The position numbers were made by a program, and so were the translations under genes. Of a DNA stretch of 64,000 nucleotides, positions 35,040 through 45,527 are shown piece by piece. The DNA is taken from NCBI RefSeq assembly GCF_011045125.1, contig NZ_JAAKZF010000020.1, positions 18,702-82,701 of the forward strand, given 5' to 3'. Position 1 is the stretch's first letter. Each line of letters begins with the position of its first letter. The DNA is from Allomesorhizobium camelthorni (lineage in GTDB: Bacteria > Pseudomonadota > Alphaproteobacteria > Rhizobiales > Rhizobiaceae). The notes beneath the pieces are model-generated. The model was not told the origin of the DNA. It worked only from the letters and a program-made list of their open reading frames with translations, and ran no database searches.

Positions 35040-36383
35040 TTATACCGTCTCCGCCAGGTGTTTTTCCAGCCAGTGGATGTCGTAGTCGCCATTGGCGATG
35101 TCGGCATTGCCGACGAGATCGCGGAACAGCGGCAGCGTGGTCTTGATGCCGTCCACGACGAATTCGTCCAGGGCGCGACGCAGCCGCATCATGCATTCCA
35201 CCCGGTTGCGGCCATGCACGATCAGCTTGCCGATCAGGCTGTCGTAATAGGGCGGAATTCGGTAGCCGGAATAGACGCCCGAATCGACGCGGATGCCGAG
35301 GCCGCCCGGCGTATGGAAATGCGTGATCGTGCCCGGCGACGGGGTGAATGTGCGCGGATCCTCGGCATTGATGCGGCACTCGATGGCATGGCCCAGGAAA
35401 CGCACTTCGTCCTGGCGCACCGATAGCCCGCCGCCCGACGCGACCCGGATTTGCTCGTGCACCAGATCGATGCCGGTGATCGCCTCCGTCACCGGATGCT
35501 CGACCTGCAGTCTGGTGTTCATCTCGATGAAGTAGAACTCGCCGTCCTCATAGAGGAATTCGATCGTGCCGGCGCCCGAATAGCCGAGATCGGCGATTGC
35601 CCTGGCGCAGGTCTCGCCGATCCGGGTGCGCTGCTCCTCGTTGAGGGCTGGCGAATTCGCTTCTTCCCAGACCTTCTGGTGGCGGCGCTGCAGCGAACAA
35701 TCGCGCTCGCCGAGGTGGATGCCCTTGCCTGCGCCGTCGCCGAAAACCTGAATCTCGATGTGGCGCGGTTTTTCGAGAAACTTCTCGATATAGACCTCGC
35801 TGTTGCCGAAGGCAGCGCCGGCCTCGCTGCTGGCCGTCTGCAGCGCCCGGATCAGATCTTGTTCGGTGCGCGCGACCTTCATGCCGCGGCCGCCGCCGCC
35901 GGCCGAAGCCTTGATGATCACGGGATAGCCGATTTCGGCGGCGATGCGTTTGGCCTCGCCTTCATCGGACACCGCGCCCTCGGAGCCGGGGACGACCGGA
36001 ATGCCGAGGCGCTTGGCGGTGCGCTTGGCTTCGATCTTGTCGCCCATGACGCGGATATGGTCGCCCGACGGGCCGATAAAGGTGATGTTGTGGGCGGCCA
36101 GTATGTCGGCGAACTTGGCGTTTTCGGACAGGAAGCCGTAGCCCGGATGCACCGCATCCGCGCCGGTGATCTCGCAGGCGGCGACGATCTGATGGATGTT
36201 GAGATAGCTGTCGCGCGAGGGCGGCGGGCCGATGCAGACGCTTTCGTCGGCCAGGCGAACATGCATGGCGTCGGCATCGGCGGTCGAGTGGACGACGACC
36301 GTCTTGATGCCGAGTTCCTTCGCCGCGCGCAGGACCCGAAGGGCGATCTCACCGCGATTGGCGATCAGGATTTTCTGGAACAT
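35040..36383 (-). CDS. accC: Biotin carboxylase subunit of acetyl-CoA carboxylase
   Basis: A 447-residue ATP-grasp enzyme. It begins [19 protein letters not shown] and has [16 protein letters not shown]. The glycine-rich ATP loop [14 protein letters not shown] is near 160, with [18 protein letters not shown] and the C-terminal [19 protein letters not shown] motifs. It carboxylates biotin on AccB with bicarbonate and ATP, the first committed step of fatty acid synthesis. The gene follows accB at 19 bp. Its partner carboxyltransferase subunits accA/accD are not in the window. Confidence 0.98.
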   Translation of the reverse strand: MFQKILIANRGEIALRVLRAAKELGIKTVVVHSTADADAMHVRLADESVCIGPPPSRDSYLNIHQIVAACEITGADAVHPGYGFLSENAKFADILAAHNITFIGPSGDHIRVMGDKIEAKRTAKRLGIPVVPGSEGAVSDEGEAKRIAAEIGYPVIIKASAGGGGRGMKVARTEQDLIRALQTASSEAGAAFGNSEVYIEKFLEKPRHIEIQVFGDGAGKGIHLGERDCSLQRRHQKVWEEANSPALNEEQRTRIGETCARAIADLGYSGAGTIEFLYEDGEFYFIEMNTRLQVEHPVTEAITGIDLVHEQIRVASGGGLSVRQDEVRFLGHAIECRINAEDPRTFTPSPGTITHFHTPGGLGIRVDSGVYSGYRIPPYYDSLIGKLIVHGRNRVECMMRLRRALDEFVVDGIKTTLPLFRDLVGNADIANGDYDIHWLEKHLAETV

Positions 36384-36402
36384 GAGGTGCGGCTTCCCGG
36401 GG

Positions 36403-36870
36403 CTACTCGATGACTACGAGCGGCATGCCGAATTCCACCGGCTGGCCGTCTTCGATAAGGATCGCGGTCACCGTTCCCGAACGCGGCGAGGGAATCTGGT
36501 TCATCGTCTTCATCGCCTCGATGATCAGCAGCGTCTGGCCCTCCTTGACTTGCTGTCCCACATCGATGAACGGCTTTGCATCGGGCGAGGGGGCCAGATA
36601 GGCGGTGCCAACCATCGGCGAGGGCACTGCGTTCTTCGACAGGTCGGCGACAGGGGCCGGGGCCTGCACGGGCGCCGATGGCGCGGGGGCCGGCGCGTGA
36701 TGAAGGACCGGCGCGGGCGCATGGACGCTGTGAACGGCCTGCGCATGGCGCGACACGCGCACCTTCAGATCGTCCAGCTCGACCTCGATCTCGGTGAGAT
36801 TCGTGTCGTTCAGGATACCGGCGAGATCGCGGATCAGCTGCTGGTCAACACCGGTCTTCTTTGTCGACAT
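36403..36870 (-). CDS. accB: Biotin carboxyl carrier protein of acetyl-CoA carboxylase
   Basis: A 155-residue carrier. An N-terminal helix ([22 protein letters not shown]) is followed by an Ala/Pro-rich linker (~45-80) and the biotinyl domain with the biotinylated lysine at 121 in [13 protein letters not shown] and an 'exposed thumb' before it. The ATG at 36868-36870 follows GGAAAAGG. It lies 26 bp downstream of aroQ and 19 bp upstream of accC, a known aroQ-accB-accC arrangement. Confidence 0.97.
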   Translation of the reverse strand: MSTKKTGVDQQLIRDLAGILNDTNLTEIEVELDDLKVRVSRHAQAVHSVHAPAPVLHHAPAPAPSAPVQAPAPVADLSKNAVPSPMVGTAYLAPSPDAKPFIDVGQQVKEGQTLLIIEAMKTMNQIPSPRSGTVTAILIEDGQPVEFGMPLVVIE

Positions 36871-36896
36871 GTCGGAACCTTTTCCTGTTCTGTCTG

Positions 36897-37331
36897 TCAC
36901 AGCCGCGCCGCCAGCGCCTGAAGTGCCAGAGTATAGCCTAGCGGACCGAAGCCGCAGATCATGCCGGTCGAGACGGGCGCAATCATCGATGTGTGCCGAA
37001 ACGCCTCGCGGGCATGAATGTTCGAAAGATGCACTTCCGCGACCGGCAAAGGCGAAACCGAGCGGATCGCGTCATGTATGGCGATGGAGGTGTGGGTATA
37101 GGCGCCTGCATTGATGACGATGCCGGCCGCCTTCTCGCCTGCCTCCTGGATCCAGTCGACCAGATCGCCTTCATGGTTTGACTGGCGAAAAACGATCTCC
37201 AGCCCCAATGCCGCGCCGGCCTTCCTGCAATCCTCCTCGATGCCGGCCAGCGTCGTTCCGCCATATATGCCGGGTTCCCGCTTGCCGAGCGCGTTGAGGT
37301 TGGGACCGTTCAGGATGAAAATCGTTTTCAA
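36897..37331 (-). CDS. aroQ: Type II 3-dehydroquinate dehydratase
   Basis: A ~144-residue enzyme of the shikimate pathway: [21 protein letters not shown] with the catalytic Tyr at the end, [18 protein letters not shown] with the catalytic His, and [14 protein letters not shown]. It dehydrates 3-dehydroquinate. The start is probably TTG 37329-37331, with AAAGG eight bases upstream and the family's usual N-terminus (KTIFILNG); a GTG at 37352 would add seven residues. It heads the aroQ-accB-accC-aat run. Confidence 0.95.
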   Translation of the reverse strand: MKTIFILNGPNLNALGKREPGIYGGTTLAGIEEDCRKAGAALGLEIVFRQSNHEGDLVDWIQEAGEKAAGIVINAGAYTHTSIAIHDAIRSVSPLPVAEVHLSNIHAREAFRHTSMIAPVSTGMICGFGPLGYTLALQALAARL

Positions 37332-37461
37332 TATATGCACCTTTCGCCGCACCAGAAGGCATCTGGCGCGCCGGGACTTCTATAATGGGCATAGAGCGCC
37401 GCGAAAAGAGCGCAAGCAGCTTCTTTCTCTGTCCACAGCGGCGGGCGTCGAAACCGCCCGA

Positions 37462-38283
37462 TTAGCAGGTAGCGGCCTCGATGCAGGTCTTGGCGGCCGC
37501 GATCTTCTCGGTCAGGACATCCTTGCCGAGCGCGCCGAACACGACCTCGTTGCCAACGACATAGGACGGCGTTCCGGTGATCGCAAGGCGATTGGCGAGT
37601 TCATAGGTTTGGGAGAACGCCTTGGTGATCTCGGGGTTCTTCATCTCCTCACGCAGCCTGGCCTCATCGACGCCGAGCGACAATGCAATCTTGATCGCGC
37701 TGTCTTCGCTGGCGCGGCCGGCTCCGCCGAGCAGCGCATTGTGGAACTCGCCGTATTTTTCAGGCGCCAGCGCGCGGAACGCCATCGAGACGACATGGGC
37801 CTTCTGAGAGTCCGGGCCGAGGATGGGGAATTCCTTGAGCACGAAGCGCAGTTCCGGATCCGCCGCGGTCAGCGCCAGCATGTCTTCCTGAGCGCGTTTG
37901 CAGTAGGCGCAATTGTAATCGTAGAACTCGACGATCGTGACCTTGCCGTTCGGATTGCCGACGACGCCGTCATAGGCGGAGTTGAAGATCTCGGCCTTGG
38001 CTTCCTTGATCACCTGCAGGTGGGCGACGCGCTGCTCTTCCTGCTGCTTGGTTTCGAGCGCCTGCTGCACCTCGATCATCAATTCGGGGTTCGACAGGAG
38101 GTATTCGCGCACGATCGTCTCGACCTGCTTCCGGTCGAGTTGCGTCTCGGCCGCGGCGACCGTCACCACCTGCGGTGCATCTTCAGCCTTGGCGATTTGC
38201 GGCTTGCCGGCAACGAAGCCCGCCGCCAGCAACCCGAAAGCCACGGCGACGCCGGCTGTTCCCAACAAAAGTGCCTTGTTCAT
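37462..38283 (-). CDS. DsbA-family thiol oxidoreductase, periplasmic
   Basis: A 273-residue protein. A signal/anchor helix (LLLGTAGVAVAFGLLAAGF) is followed by a helical stalk (~50-100, EYLLSNPELMIEV and glutamine-rich) and a thioredoxin-fold domain with the active site C125-A-Y-C128 in FYDYNCAYCKRAQ. The conserved cis-Pro lies in GTPSYVVG. This matches the family of DsbA-like oxidoreductases near M48 proteases in Rhizobiales (Com1/ScsC-like). It likely introduces or isomerises disulfides in exported proteins. It starts 50 bp after the M48 gene. Confidence 0.92.
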   Translation of the reverse strand: MNKALLLGTAGVAVAFGLLAAGFVAGKPQIAKAEDAPQVVTVAAAETQLDRKQVETIVREYLLSNPELMIEVQQALETKQQEEQRVAHLQVIKEAKAEIFNSAYDGVVGNPNGKVTIVEFYDYNCAYCKRAQEDMLALTAADPELRFVLKEFPILGPDSQKAHVVSMAFRALAPEKYGEFHNALLGGAGRASEDSAIKIALSLGVDEARLREEMKNPEITKAFSQTYELANRLAITGTPSYVVGNEVVFGALGKDVLTEKIAAAKTCIEAATC

Positions 38284-38333
38284 GTTCGTTTCCTCTGGAG
38301 TTTCCGTTCAGTCGTCCGACCGGCGCTGAAAGT

Positions 38334-39737
38334 TCATTTCTTTTTGCTCGGCATCTTGTAGTTAATAATGTCCTGGGCGCGAACCCAACCTGGCGCGCCG
38401 CGCTTGAATCTCTGCTGGGCGCGGGCCGCGAAGATTTTCGCATCCTTGTATGCGCCGCGATAGAAATGCCCTTCGGCGGTCGCAAGTTCCGCTTCCGGAA
38501 TCTCGCCGAGCTGACCATAGGCCTGCGCGAGGTAGCGATAGCCAGAACTGTTCTCGCGGTCCCGCTGAAGTCCCTTCTTGATCTCGGCGACCGCCTTCTT
38601 CAGCGAAGCCGGATCGCCGACCGCGATCAGCGCCTGGCCAAGCGAAATCGGCAGGATGCCGGATTTGACGGGGTCCAGCCGCACCGCGGTGGTGTATGCG
38701 CCGACCGCGTCCGCCGGACGGTTGGCCTTCATCAGTATGTCGCCGCGCAATTCGTGGAAATACGGGTTATTGGGCTGCGCCTTGATCAGCGCGTCTGCCT
38801 TGCCGAGCGCCGATCGCGGATTGCCGTACATGTAGGTGGCCATCGCATCGCCATACTGCGCCGGCAGGCCCTGCGGGTTCTTGCGGAACAGCCGCGCCGC
38901 CGCCGACTGACCCTGCGTGTAGACGGCGATCTTAGCGCGCATCATGTCGTGGCGCTGCTGCAGCGTCGACGAATCCGCGCGGTCGTAATTGGGGCTGTTC
39001 TTCGCCAGTTGCTCGAGATTGGCGATGCGCTCGCGCGGCATAGGATGGCTGACCTGATAGGGATCGACGCGCGACCCGGAAAGCGCCAGCGCATTCTGGA
39101 AGCGCTGGAAGGTCTTCAGCATGCCCTTGGCCGACTGTCCCGTCGCCTCGAGATAGGTGATCGCCGAGCGGTCGGCCGTGGTTTCCTCCGAGCGCTGGTA
39201 GCCAAGCAGCCCGCGCCGCGCCATCTCGCCGCCGCCAACTGCGAGGCCGCCGCCGGCCCGGGCGAGTTCACCGGAGTTCGCGGCCGCGCCGGCAACCACC
39301 GCGCCGATGCCGAGCAGTCCGGCCACGACCGCCATGGTCTGGGCGCGAGCCAGTTGTTCGCGCAGGCGCTCCTGGTGGCCGCCGGCTATGTGGCCGGCCT
39401 CGTGCGCTATGACCCCGATGATCTCATTGGGGGTCTCCGATTGCAGCAGCGCGCCGGTATTGATGAACATGCGCCGCCCGGCCACGAAGGCGTTGAAACG
39501 GGTGTCGTTGATCAGGATGATGTCGATGCCGGATTTGGAAAGGCCGGAGACCTTGAGGATCGGCCGCGCATAGTCGCGGACCAGCGCTTCGATTTCGGCA
39601 TCGCGCACGACCGGCAGATTGGCCTGGGCCGAGGCGCTGCCTGAGGCTGTCACGCTCACGGCGAGAGCAAGCGACACCGCTGTCAGCGCTCGCGTCGTTT
39701 TGGCCAGTTTTGCAAAGATCGGAAATCGTGCGTGCAT
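38334..39737 (-). CDS. M48 family metalloprotease with TPR region (BepA/YfgC-like)
   Basis: About 467 residues. A signal peptide (~1-37, ending GSASAQA) precedes a zinc-metalloprotease domain with HEAGH (His112) and the downstream glutamate helix; the C-terminal half (~280-450) consists of TPR-like helices (NPYFHELRGDILMKANRPA and similar). It resembles BepA, a periplasmic chaperone/protease for outer-membrane assembly (LptD). The start is not secure: the ATG at 39737 gives the cleanest signal peptide, while the frame reaches 39797. Confidence 0.9.
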   Translation of the reverse strand: MHARFPIFAKLAKTTRALTAVSLALAVSVTASGSASAQANLPVVRDAEIEALVRDYARPILKVSGLSKSGIDIILINDTRFNAFVAGRRMFINTGALLQSETPNEIIGVIAHEAGHIAGGHQERLREQLARAQTMAVVAGLLGIGAVVAGAAANSGELARAGGGLAVGGGEMARRGLLGYQRSEETTADRSAITYLEATGQSAKGMLKTFQRFQNALALSGSRVDPYQVSHPMPRERIANLEQLAKNSPNYDRADSSTLQQRHDMMRAKIAVYTQGQSAAARLFRKNPQGLPAQYGDAMATYMYGNPRSALGKADALIKAQPNNPYFHELRGDILMKANRPADAVGAYTTAVRLDPVKSGILPISLGQALIAVGDPASLKKAVAEIKKGLQRDRENSSGYRYLAQAYGQLGEIPEAELATAEGHFYRGAYKDAKIFAARAQQRFKRGAPGWVRAQDIINYKMPSKKK

Positions 39738-39874
39738 AGCGGGAACCACTGGTAAACGAGCCATGGTGGGATGAAAAGTCGAAGCGCCGCATTTCATGAA
39801 CTTGTGATCCCCACATCAATCGGGCATTTGTGCGGCGCGTTGCCTGGGGCGCATATGAAGGAATAGTGCGGAAC

Positions 39875-41023
39875 ATGGCGGTTTCACTCTCCCGGCGCGG
39901 CGATGTCGAGCCCTTCCACGCGATGGACGTGCTCGCCGAAGCCAATCGGCTGAAGGCGCTCGGCAAGCCGGTGATCTCAATGGCGGTCGGGCAGCCGTCG
40001 GACCCGGCGCCGACGCTGGTCCGCGAGGCCGCGGCAAGCGCGCTGGTCGACGGCCGCATCGGCTACACAGACGCGCTGGGCACGGCCGAATTGCGCAGCG
40101 CCATAGCATCCCACTATCAGGAACATTACGGGCTTGAAGTGCCGGCGGCGCGGATTGCCGTGACCACCGGATCCTCGGCAGCATTCAATCTGGCGTTTCT
40201 GGCGATGTTCGACACCGGCGACCGCGTCGCCATCGCCGCGCCCGGCTATCCGGCCTACCGCAACATCATGAAAGCGCTCGGCCTCGATGTCGTCGAGATC
40301 GAACTCGAAGGCGCTGCCTATCTCCACGCCGAGCACCTTCGGGCGGCGCATGCCGAAAAGCCGCTCAAAGGGGCACTTTTCGCCAGCCCGGCCAATCCGA
40401 CGGGAGCCGTGATTCCGGCGGACGACCTCGAAGTGCTCGTCCGGACGGCCGAGGAACTTGGAATCGCATTGATTTCCGATGAGATTTACCACCGGCTGGC
40501 CTATTCGGCGCCCGATACCACGGCGCTCGCCTTCAGCGGCGACGTGACCGTCATCAACTCATTCTCGAAATACTATTGCATGACCGGCTGGCGGATCGGC
40601 TGGATGGTTCTGCCGGAAAAGCTCGTCCGCCCGGTCGAACGCATCCAGCAGAGCCTCTACATCTCCGCGCCCGAACTGTCGCAGATTGCCGCGGCGCAGG
40701 CGTTCCGGGCAACCGACGAGCTGGAGGCGGTCAAGGCGCGCTATGCCTGGAACCGCGATCTCTTGATGCAAAGGCTCCCGGAACTCGGCTTTGCTCTGGC
40801 AGCGCCGATGGACGGGGCATTCTATGCCTATTGCGACGTTTCCCGGCTGACCAATGACAGCATGGAATTTGCCCGCGCGATGCTGGCGGAGGCGCATGTC
40901 GCGGCAACGCCGGGCCATGATTTCGATCCGCTCGCCGGCCAGCGCTTCATGCGCTTCTCCTATGCCGGAAGCCATGACGATATGACCGAAGCGCTGGATC
41001 GCATCGGCCGATGGCTCGCATGA
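39875..41023 (+). CDS. PLP-dependent aminotransferase (class I/II)
   Basis: A 382-residue fold-type I aminotransferase. PLP lysine Lys232 lies in [16 protein letters not shown]. Other motifs are the [12 protein letters not shown]-terminus, [23 protein letters not shown] and [10 protein letters not shown] with the cofactor-contacting Asp and Tyr. It fits aspartate/aromatic-type or 'class I/II aminotransferase' enzymes; the exact substrate is not set by these motifs. Glutaminase follows with a four-base overlap, suggesting joint amino-acid nitrogen use. Confidence 0.92.
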   Translation: MAVSLSRRGDVEPFHAMDVLAEANRLKALGKPVISMAVGQPSDPAPTLVREAAASALVDGRIGYTDALGTAELRSAIASHYQEHYGLEVPAARIAVTTGSSAAFNLAFLAMFDTGDRVAIAAPGYPAYRNIMKALGLDVVEIELEGAAYLHAEHLRAAHAEKPLKGALFASPANPTGAVIPADDLEVLVRTAEELGIALISDEIYHRLAYSAPDTTALAFSGDVTVINSFSKYYCMTGWRIGWMVLPEKLVRPVERIQQSLYISAPELSQIAAAQAFRATDELEAVKARYAWNRDLLMQRLPELGFALAAPMDGAFYAYCDVSRLTNDSMEFARAMLAEAHVAATPGHDFDPLAGQRFMRFSYAGSHDDMTEALDRIGRWLA

Positions 41024-41964
41024 CGGAAGCGCCAATGCCTGAAATCGAAGCCGTGCTCCCGGATATCGCTGCCGAGATGGCCGCTCGCGCCGATCGCGGT
41101 GACGTCGCAACCTACATTCCGCAACTCGGCAAGGTTGATCCACGAAAATTCGGCCTGACTGTCGCCATGGTGGACGGACGCGTGTTTTACGCAGGCGATG
41201 CCGACGAAGCGTTTTCGATCCAAAGCATATCCAAGGTGTTCACGCTGACCTTGGCGCTCGGCAAAGTCGGCGATGCGCTGTGGCGAAGGGTAGGGCGCGA
41301 GCCTTCGGGAAATCCGTTCAATTCGATCGTCCAGCTTGAGCAAGAGCACGGTATACCGCGCAATCCGTTCATCAATCCTGGCGCGATCGTCGTTTCGGAC
41401 GTGCTGCTGGCGGGGCATCAGCCGCGTGAGGCGATTGGCGAAATCCTGCGCTTCGTGCAGTTCCTGGCCGACGATGAAACGGTGTTCATCGACCGTGAGG
41501 TCGCTGCGTCAGAGCGGGCGACCGGCCACCGCAACTTCGCGCTCGCCAATTACATGCGTTCCTTCGGCAATCTTGACCATGCAGCCGAACTCGCGCTCGG
41601 CGTCTATTTCCACCACTGCGCCATCGCCATGACGTGCCGCCAACTGGCGTTGGCCGGCCGGTTTCTGGCCTGCGATGGCCACAATCCGGCGACCGGTCAT
41701 TCGGTTGTCTCAGCCGAGCGGGCGAGGCGCATCAACGCGCTGATGCTGACTTGCGGCCATTATGACGGATCAGGCGACTTCGCATTCAGGGTCGGCATTC
41801 CGGGCAAGAGCGGCGTCGGCGGCGGCATCCTCGGCGTCGTTCCGGGCGTTGCGTCGATGGCAGTCTGGTCGCCCGGCCTCAACGCCGCCGGAAATTCCAG
41901 GCTTGGATCGATCGCGCTGGAAAAGCTCGCCAAGGCGATGAACTGGTCGATCTTTTCGCCTTGA
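41020..41964 (+). CDS. glsA: Glutaminase
   Basis: A 314-residue serine-type glutaminase. The catalytic Ser-Lys pair, Ser69 and Lys72, lies in SIQSISKVF; also seen are [26 protein letters not shown], the [15 protein letters not shown] loop and [14 protein letters not shown]. It hydrolyses glutamine to glutamate and ammonia and can support acid resistance. ATGA coupling with the aminotransferase gene upstream sets the start. A terminator follows. Confidence 0.95.
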   Translation: MTEAPMPEIEAVLPDIAAEMAARADRGDVATYIPQLGKVDPRKFGLTVAMVDGRVFYAGDADEAFSIQSISKVFTLTLALGKVGDALWRRVGREPSGNPFNSIVQLEQEHGIPRNPFINPGAIVVSDVLLAGHQPREAIGEILRFVQFLADDETVFIDREVAASERATGHRNFALANYMRSFGNLDHAAELALGVYFHHCAIAMTCRQLALAGRFLACDGHNPATGHSVVSAERARRINALMLTCGHYDGSGDFAFRVGIPGKSGVGGGILGVVPGVASMAVWSPGLNAAGNSRLGSIALEKLAKAMNWSIFSP

Positions 41965-41982
41965 GCCACCAGCGCGCCAAAG

Positions 41983-42020
41983 AAAAGGCCCGCATCGCCG
42001 TCCGCGGTGCAGGCCCCTTT
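41983..42020. terminator. Terminator between glsA and rne
   Basis: AAAAGGCCCGCA (from 41983) and TGCAGGCCCCTTT (to 42020) form an imperfect stem with a loop of about ten bases. A-rich and T-rich ends give bidirectional character between the convergent genes. Confidence 0.55.
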
Positions 42021-42042
42021 AGTTATTCAGCATAAATGCTTA

Positions 42043-44881
42043 TCAGAAAAAGCTTTTTCGCTGCCACCATCCAGCCTTTTTCGGCTTTTCGTCGGCGGAT
42101 TCGATCTCTTCCTCGCCAGTCGACGACACGAGCTTGACGACTGGCGCGACCGGCTTTTCATCTGCCGTATCGGACGTTTCTGCCGGATCGGCGGCCGCTT
42201 CGACCGGTTCAGCGGCCTTGCGCCGCGGGGCGCGCGGCTTCTTCGGCTTTTCTTCGGCCGGCACGGCAACCGCTTCCGGCTCGGCTATCGCCGGTTCCGC
42301 GGAAACAGTTGCTTCCGCAGCCTCTTCAGCCTTCACCTTTTTCGGCCTTGCGGCGCGTCGAGGCTTCTTGGGCTGTTCGTCTACAGCGGCGACCTCCTCG
42401 GTCGGTGTCGCAACGACGGCAGCGTCTTCCGTCACCTGCTCCGACAAAGCCTCGACGGCTGCGGGCTCCGCCGCAAACGTCTCGTCCTGCTGCTCCGCTC
42501 CGTCCTCGTCGCGCCGGTTGCGCTTGCCACCGCGCTTGCCGCGGCGGCGCTTCTTGCGGTCGACATCCTCGCCGCCTTCCCCGGCAGCCTCGGCTGCTAC
42601 GGGTTCAGCCGTCTCAGCGGCCTCGGCGCGATCTTCGTCGCTAGCGGCCACAACATCCTGCGTCGCCGCGCCTTCTACATGCGTGACATCGCGGTCGCGA
42701 TCCTTGCCGCCGCGCCGTCTGCGGCGCTTGCGGCGCTTGCGGTCGCGTTGCTCGCCGGTTTCGGCTCTCTGGATCGGCTGTGCGGGCCGTTCTTCGGCCG
42801 CGGTCTCGACGACTTCTTCCTCTTCCTCGACGATTTCGTCCTCCGGCTCGTCATAGACAGGAGCGGGCAGGGGCGCGAGACCGCCAACAGGCTTCTCGGC
42901 GACTGCGCCACGGAAGATCGCGTAATGCTGCGCGCCGACCGTGTCGTCCATCTCGATCGTGATCGTCAGGCCGAAGCGCGCCTCAAGTTCGGCAAGGGTG
43001 CTGCGCTTGTGGTTGAGCACGTAGAGCGCGGTCGAGGTCGGGGTGCGCACCGTAATGTGGTTGCGCGAATCCTTGATCAGGAATTCCTGCGATGGCCCGG
43101 ACCACCAGCAGCGCCACGGACGATTCCGAACGCACATGCCCGGTTCCGCCGCAATGCGGGCAGGGCTTCATCGTCGATTCGAGCACGCTGGCGCGGATGC
43201 GCTGGCGCGACATCTCCATCAGGCCGAAATGCGAGATGCGGCCGACCTGGATGCGCGCGCGATCGTTCTTGAGGCAATCCTTCAGGCGCTTCTCGACCGC
43301 ACGGTTGTTGCGGTTCTCCTCCATGTCGATGAAGTCGATGACGATCAGGCCCGCGAGATCGCGCAGCCGAAGCTGCCGGGCGACTTCCTCGGCCGCTTCG
43401 AGATTGGTGTGGAGCGCGGTTTCCTCGATCGAATGCTCCTTGGTTGAGCGCCCGGAGTTCACGTCGATCGCAACCAGCGCCTCGGTCTGGTTGATGATGA
43501 TGTAGCCGCCTGACTTCAGCGTCACCTGCGGCTGAAGCATCCGGTCGAGTTGCGCCTCGATGCCGTTGCGCACGAAGATCGGCGTCGTGTCGCGATAGGG
43601 CTGCACCACCTTTGCATGGCTCGGCATCAGCATGCGCATGAAGTCCTTGGCTTCACGGTAGCCGTCTTCGCCCGAGACCAGAACCTCGTCGATATCCTTG
43701 TTGTAGAGATCGCGCACCGAACGCTTGATCAGGCTGCCTTCCTCATAGACGAGGGCGGGCGCGGTCGACTGGAGCGTCAGCGTCCTGACCGTTTCCCAGA
43801 GCCGCATCAGATATTCGTAGTCGCGCTTGATCTCTGCCTTGGTGCGGCTTTCGCCGGCGGTGCGCAGGATGACGCCCATGCCCTGCGGCACTTCGAGATC
43901 CTGCACCACTTCCTTCAGGCGCTTGCGGTCCTGGGCATTGGTGATCTTGCGCGAAATGCCGCCGCCGCGAGCGGTGTTCGGCATCAGCACCGAATAACGT
44001 CCGGCGAGCGACAGATACGTGGTCAGGGCCGCGCCCTTGTTGCCGCGCTCTTCCTTGACCACCTGCACCAGCAGGATCTGCCGGCGCTTGATGACTTCCT
44101 GGATCTTGTAGTGGCGGCGCACCGGCTTGCGGCGGTTGCGGACCTCCTCGAGCGCGTCTTCGGCGCCGACCGATTCGATCTCATGCTCGTCGCCATTGGA
44201 TCCGGGCACTTCTTCGAGCACGCCGCCGCGATCGTTTTCCGTCAGGCTCGACTTGGAAATTTCCTCGGAAACGACGTGGGCGTCCGCCGTGGCGGCCATC
44301 GCAATGTTGGTTGCGTCGTCCAGAGCGGCATCCGGCGAAATTTCTGCGGCTTCGGCATCGGCTGCGCTGCCGTCATCTCCGGCGACCGGCTCGGCCAGGC
44401 CGGCATCGTCGTCTGCGGCAAGCCTCTCATCGGTCTCGTCGTCGCCCGCGGCTTCGCCGTCTTCGCCGCTCTCAGCGGCGGATCGCACTTCGCCGCTGCG
44501 GTCGCGGTTCTTGCCGCCGCGCCTGCGGCGACGTCCGCGATTACGGTCGTGGCGGTCTTCGCCTTCGCCGTCCTCGTCGTTCTCCTCCTCGGCCGCCTCG
44601 GCTTCCGCGCGAAGCAGCGCCTGACGGTCCGCAACCGGGATCTGGTAGTAGTCGGGGTGAATTTCACTGAAGGCGAGGAAACCGTGCCGGTTTCCGCCAT
44701 ATTCGACAAAGGCTGCCTGAAGGGAGGGTTCTACCCGCGTGACGCGGGCGAGATAGATGTTTCCTTTGAGCTGCTTCTTATCCTGGGATTCAAAATCGAA
44801 TTCTTCGATACGGTTACCGTGAACAACGACGACCCGTGTTTCCTCCGGGTGGGAGGCGTCTATTAGCATCTTGTTGGGCAT
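42043..44881 (-). CDS. rne: Ribonuclease E, split by a single-base frameshift
   Basis: A ~945-residue RNase E if one base is removed. The S1 domain starts near residue 37 and carries a long acidic/basic insertion (~95-250, with repeated GEEDRHDRNRGRRRRRGGKN-like runs). The catalytic domain has VAIDVNSGRS and LIVIDFIDMEENRNN (Mg-binding aspartates) and the Zn-link CPHCGGTG. An acidic/KR-rich, Ala/Pro-rich scaffold tail follows. An extra C (G at 43089 on the plus strand) shifts the frame at ATCG[C]AGGAATTC; without it the protein reads IEEFLIKDS as in relatives. As the gene is normally essential, a sequencing error or recent mutation is likely. Confidence 0.88.
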
Positions 44882-45527
44882 TATTTCTTTTCCCGCCGGA
44901 TGCAGCCAGCGAGCCCGGAAGCGGCGAAATGCGCCTCTCCGACCCCGTCAATCGCTGCATTCCGGACATATTAGCGTCCGCGGGCCGCTGCCTGGACGCC
45001 ATGGCGGTGCCGCCCGCTGCCGAACCGGCGCGGTAACCTGCGGACCTTTCCATGATTGCGCCTGAAGCCATCGCGTAACCTTGCGGAACCATTTGAACCA
45101 AAGCCCGGAAAAACCGGACCAGCTGTTTGCTCGTACAGAGCCGGCGCGGAGTTGTCGTTCCGGCCGTTTTCCTCGACGTCGGGGTTCACGTTGCCGCAAA
45201 CACCGCGACGAAATCCGTCGCGATCACCTTCGGCCTTATCGCAGGATGCGATTGAAGCCGTATTCGTCGCCTTGGCTAGTTGTGGAAAGCGGAGGCGACG
45301 GGCCTCGGGGCATTGCAGTGATCCAATGTCGCTTTTATGATTTGGCGGCGCTTATAGCAACCCCGTTTTCGGACGCCGGCAAAAGCCATGCCGCTGCGGA
45401 AACGCCGGACAAAAAGGCTTGGTTAACCTTATCTGGATACCAATCGTTAAGCGATATCGAGCCTAACCGACGCGCGGCCGGGAGGCGGTCGCTGAACCGG
45501 CGGCAAATCGGGAGCAGGGTGGCTGGA
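44882..45527. other. 646-bp divergent region between rne and the amidase gene
   Basis: Holds no supported gene. A sigma-70-like promoter, TTGCAG (45313-45318), 17-base spacer, TATGAT (45336-45341), points to the amidase with a leader of about 180 bp. On the other side the start region of rne is T-rich (CTTTTCCCGCC). The length suggests a long rne leader; RNase E messages are often autoregulated through such leaders, but I see no specific element. Confidence 0.5.
45313..45341 (+). promoter_or_regulatory. Candidate sigma-70 promoter for the amidase
   Basis: TTGCAG, 17 bases, TATGAT. Good spacing and a near-consensus -10 box. The distance to the ATG is 187 bp, so the leader would be long. Evidence is by eye only. 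Confidence 0.45.
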
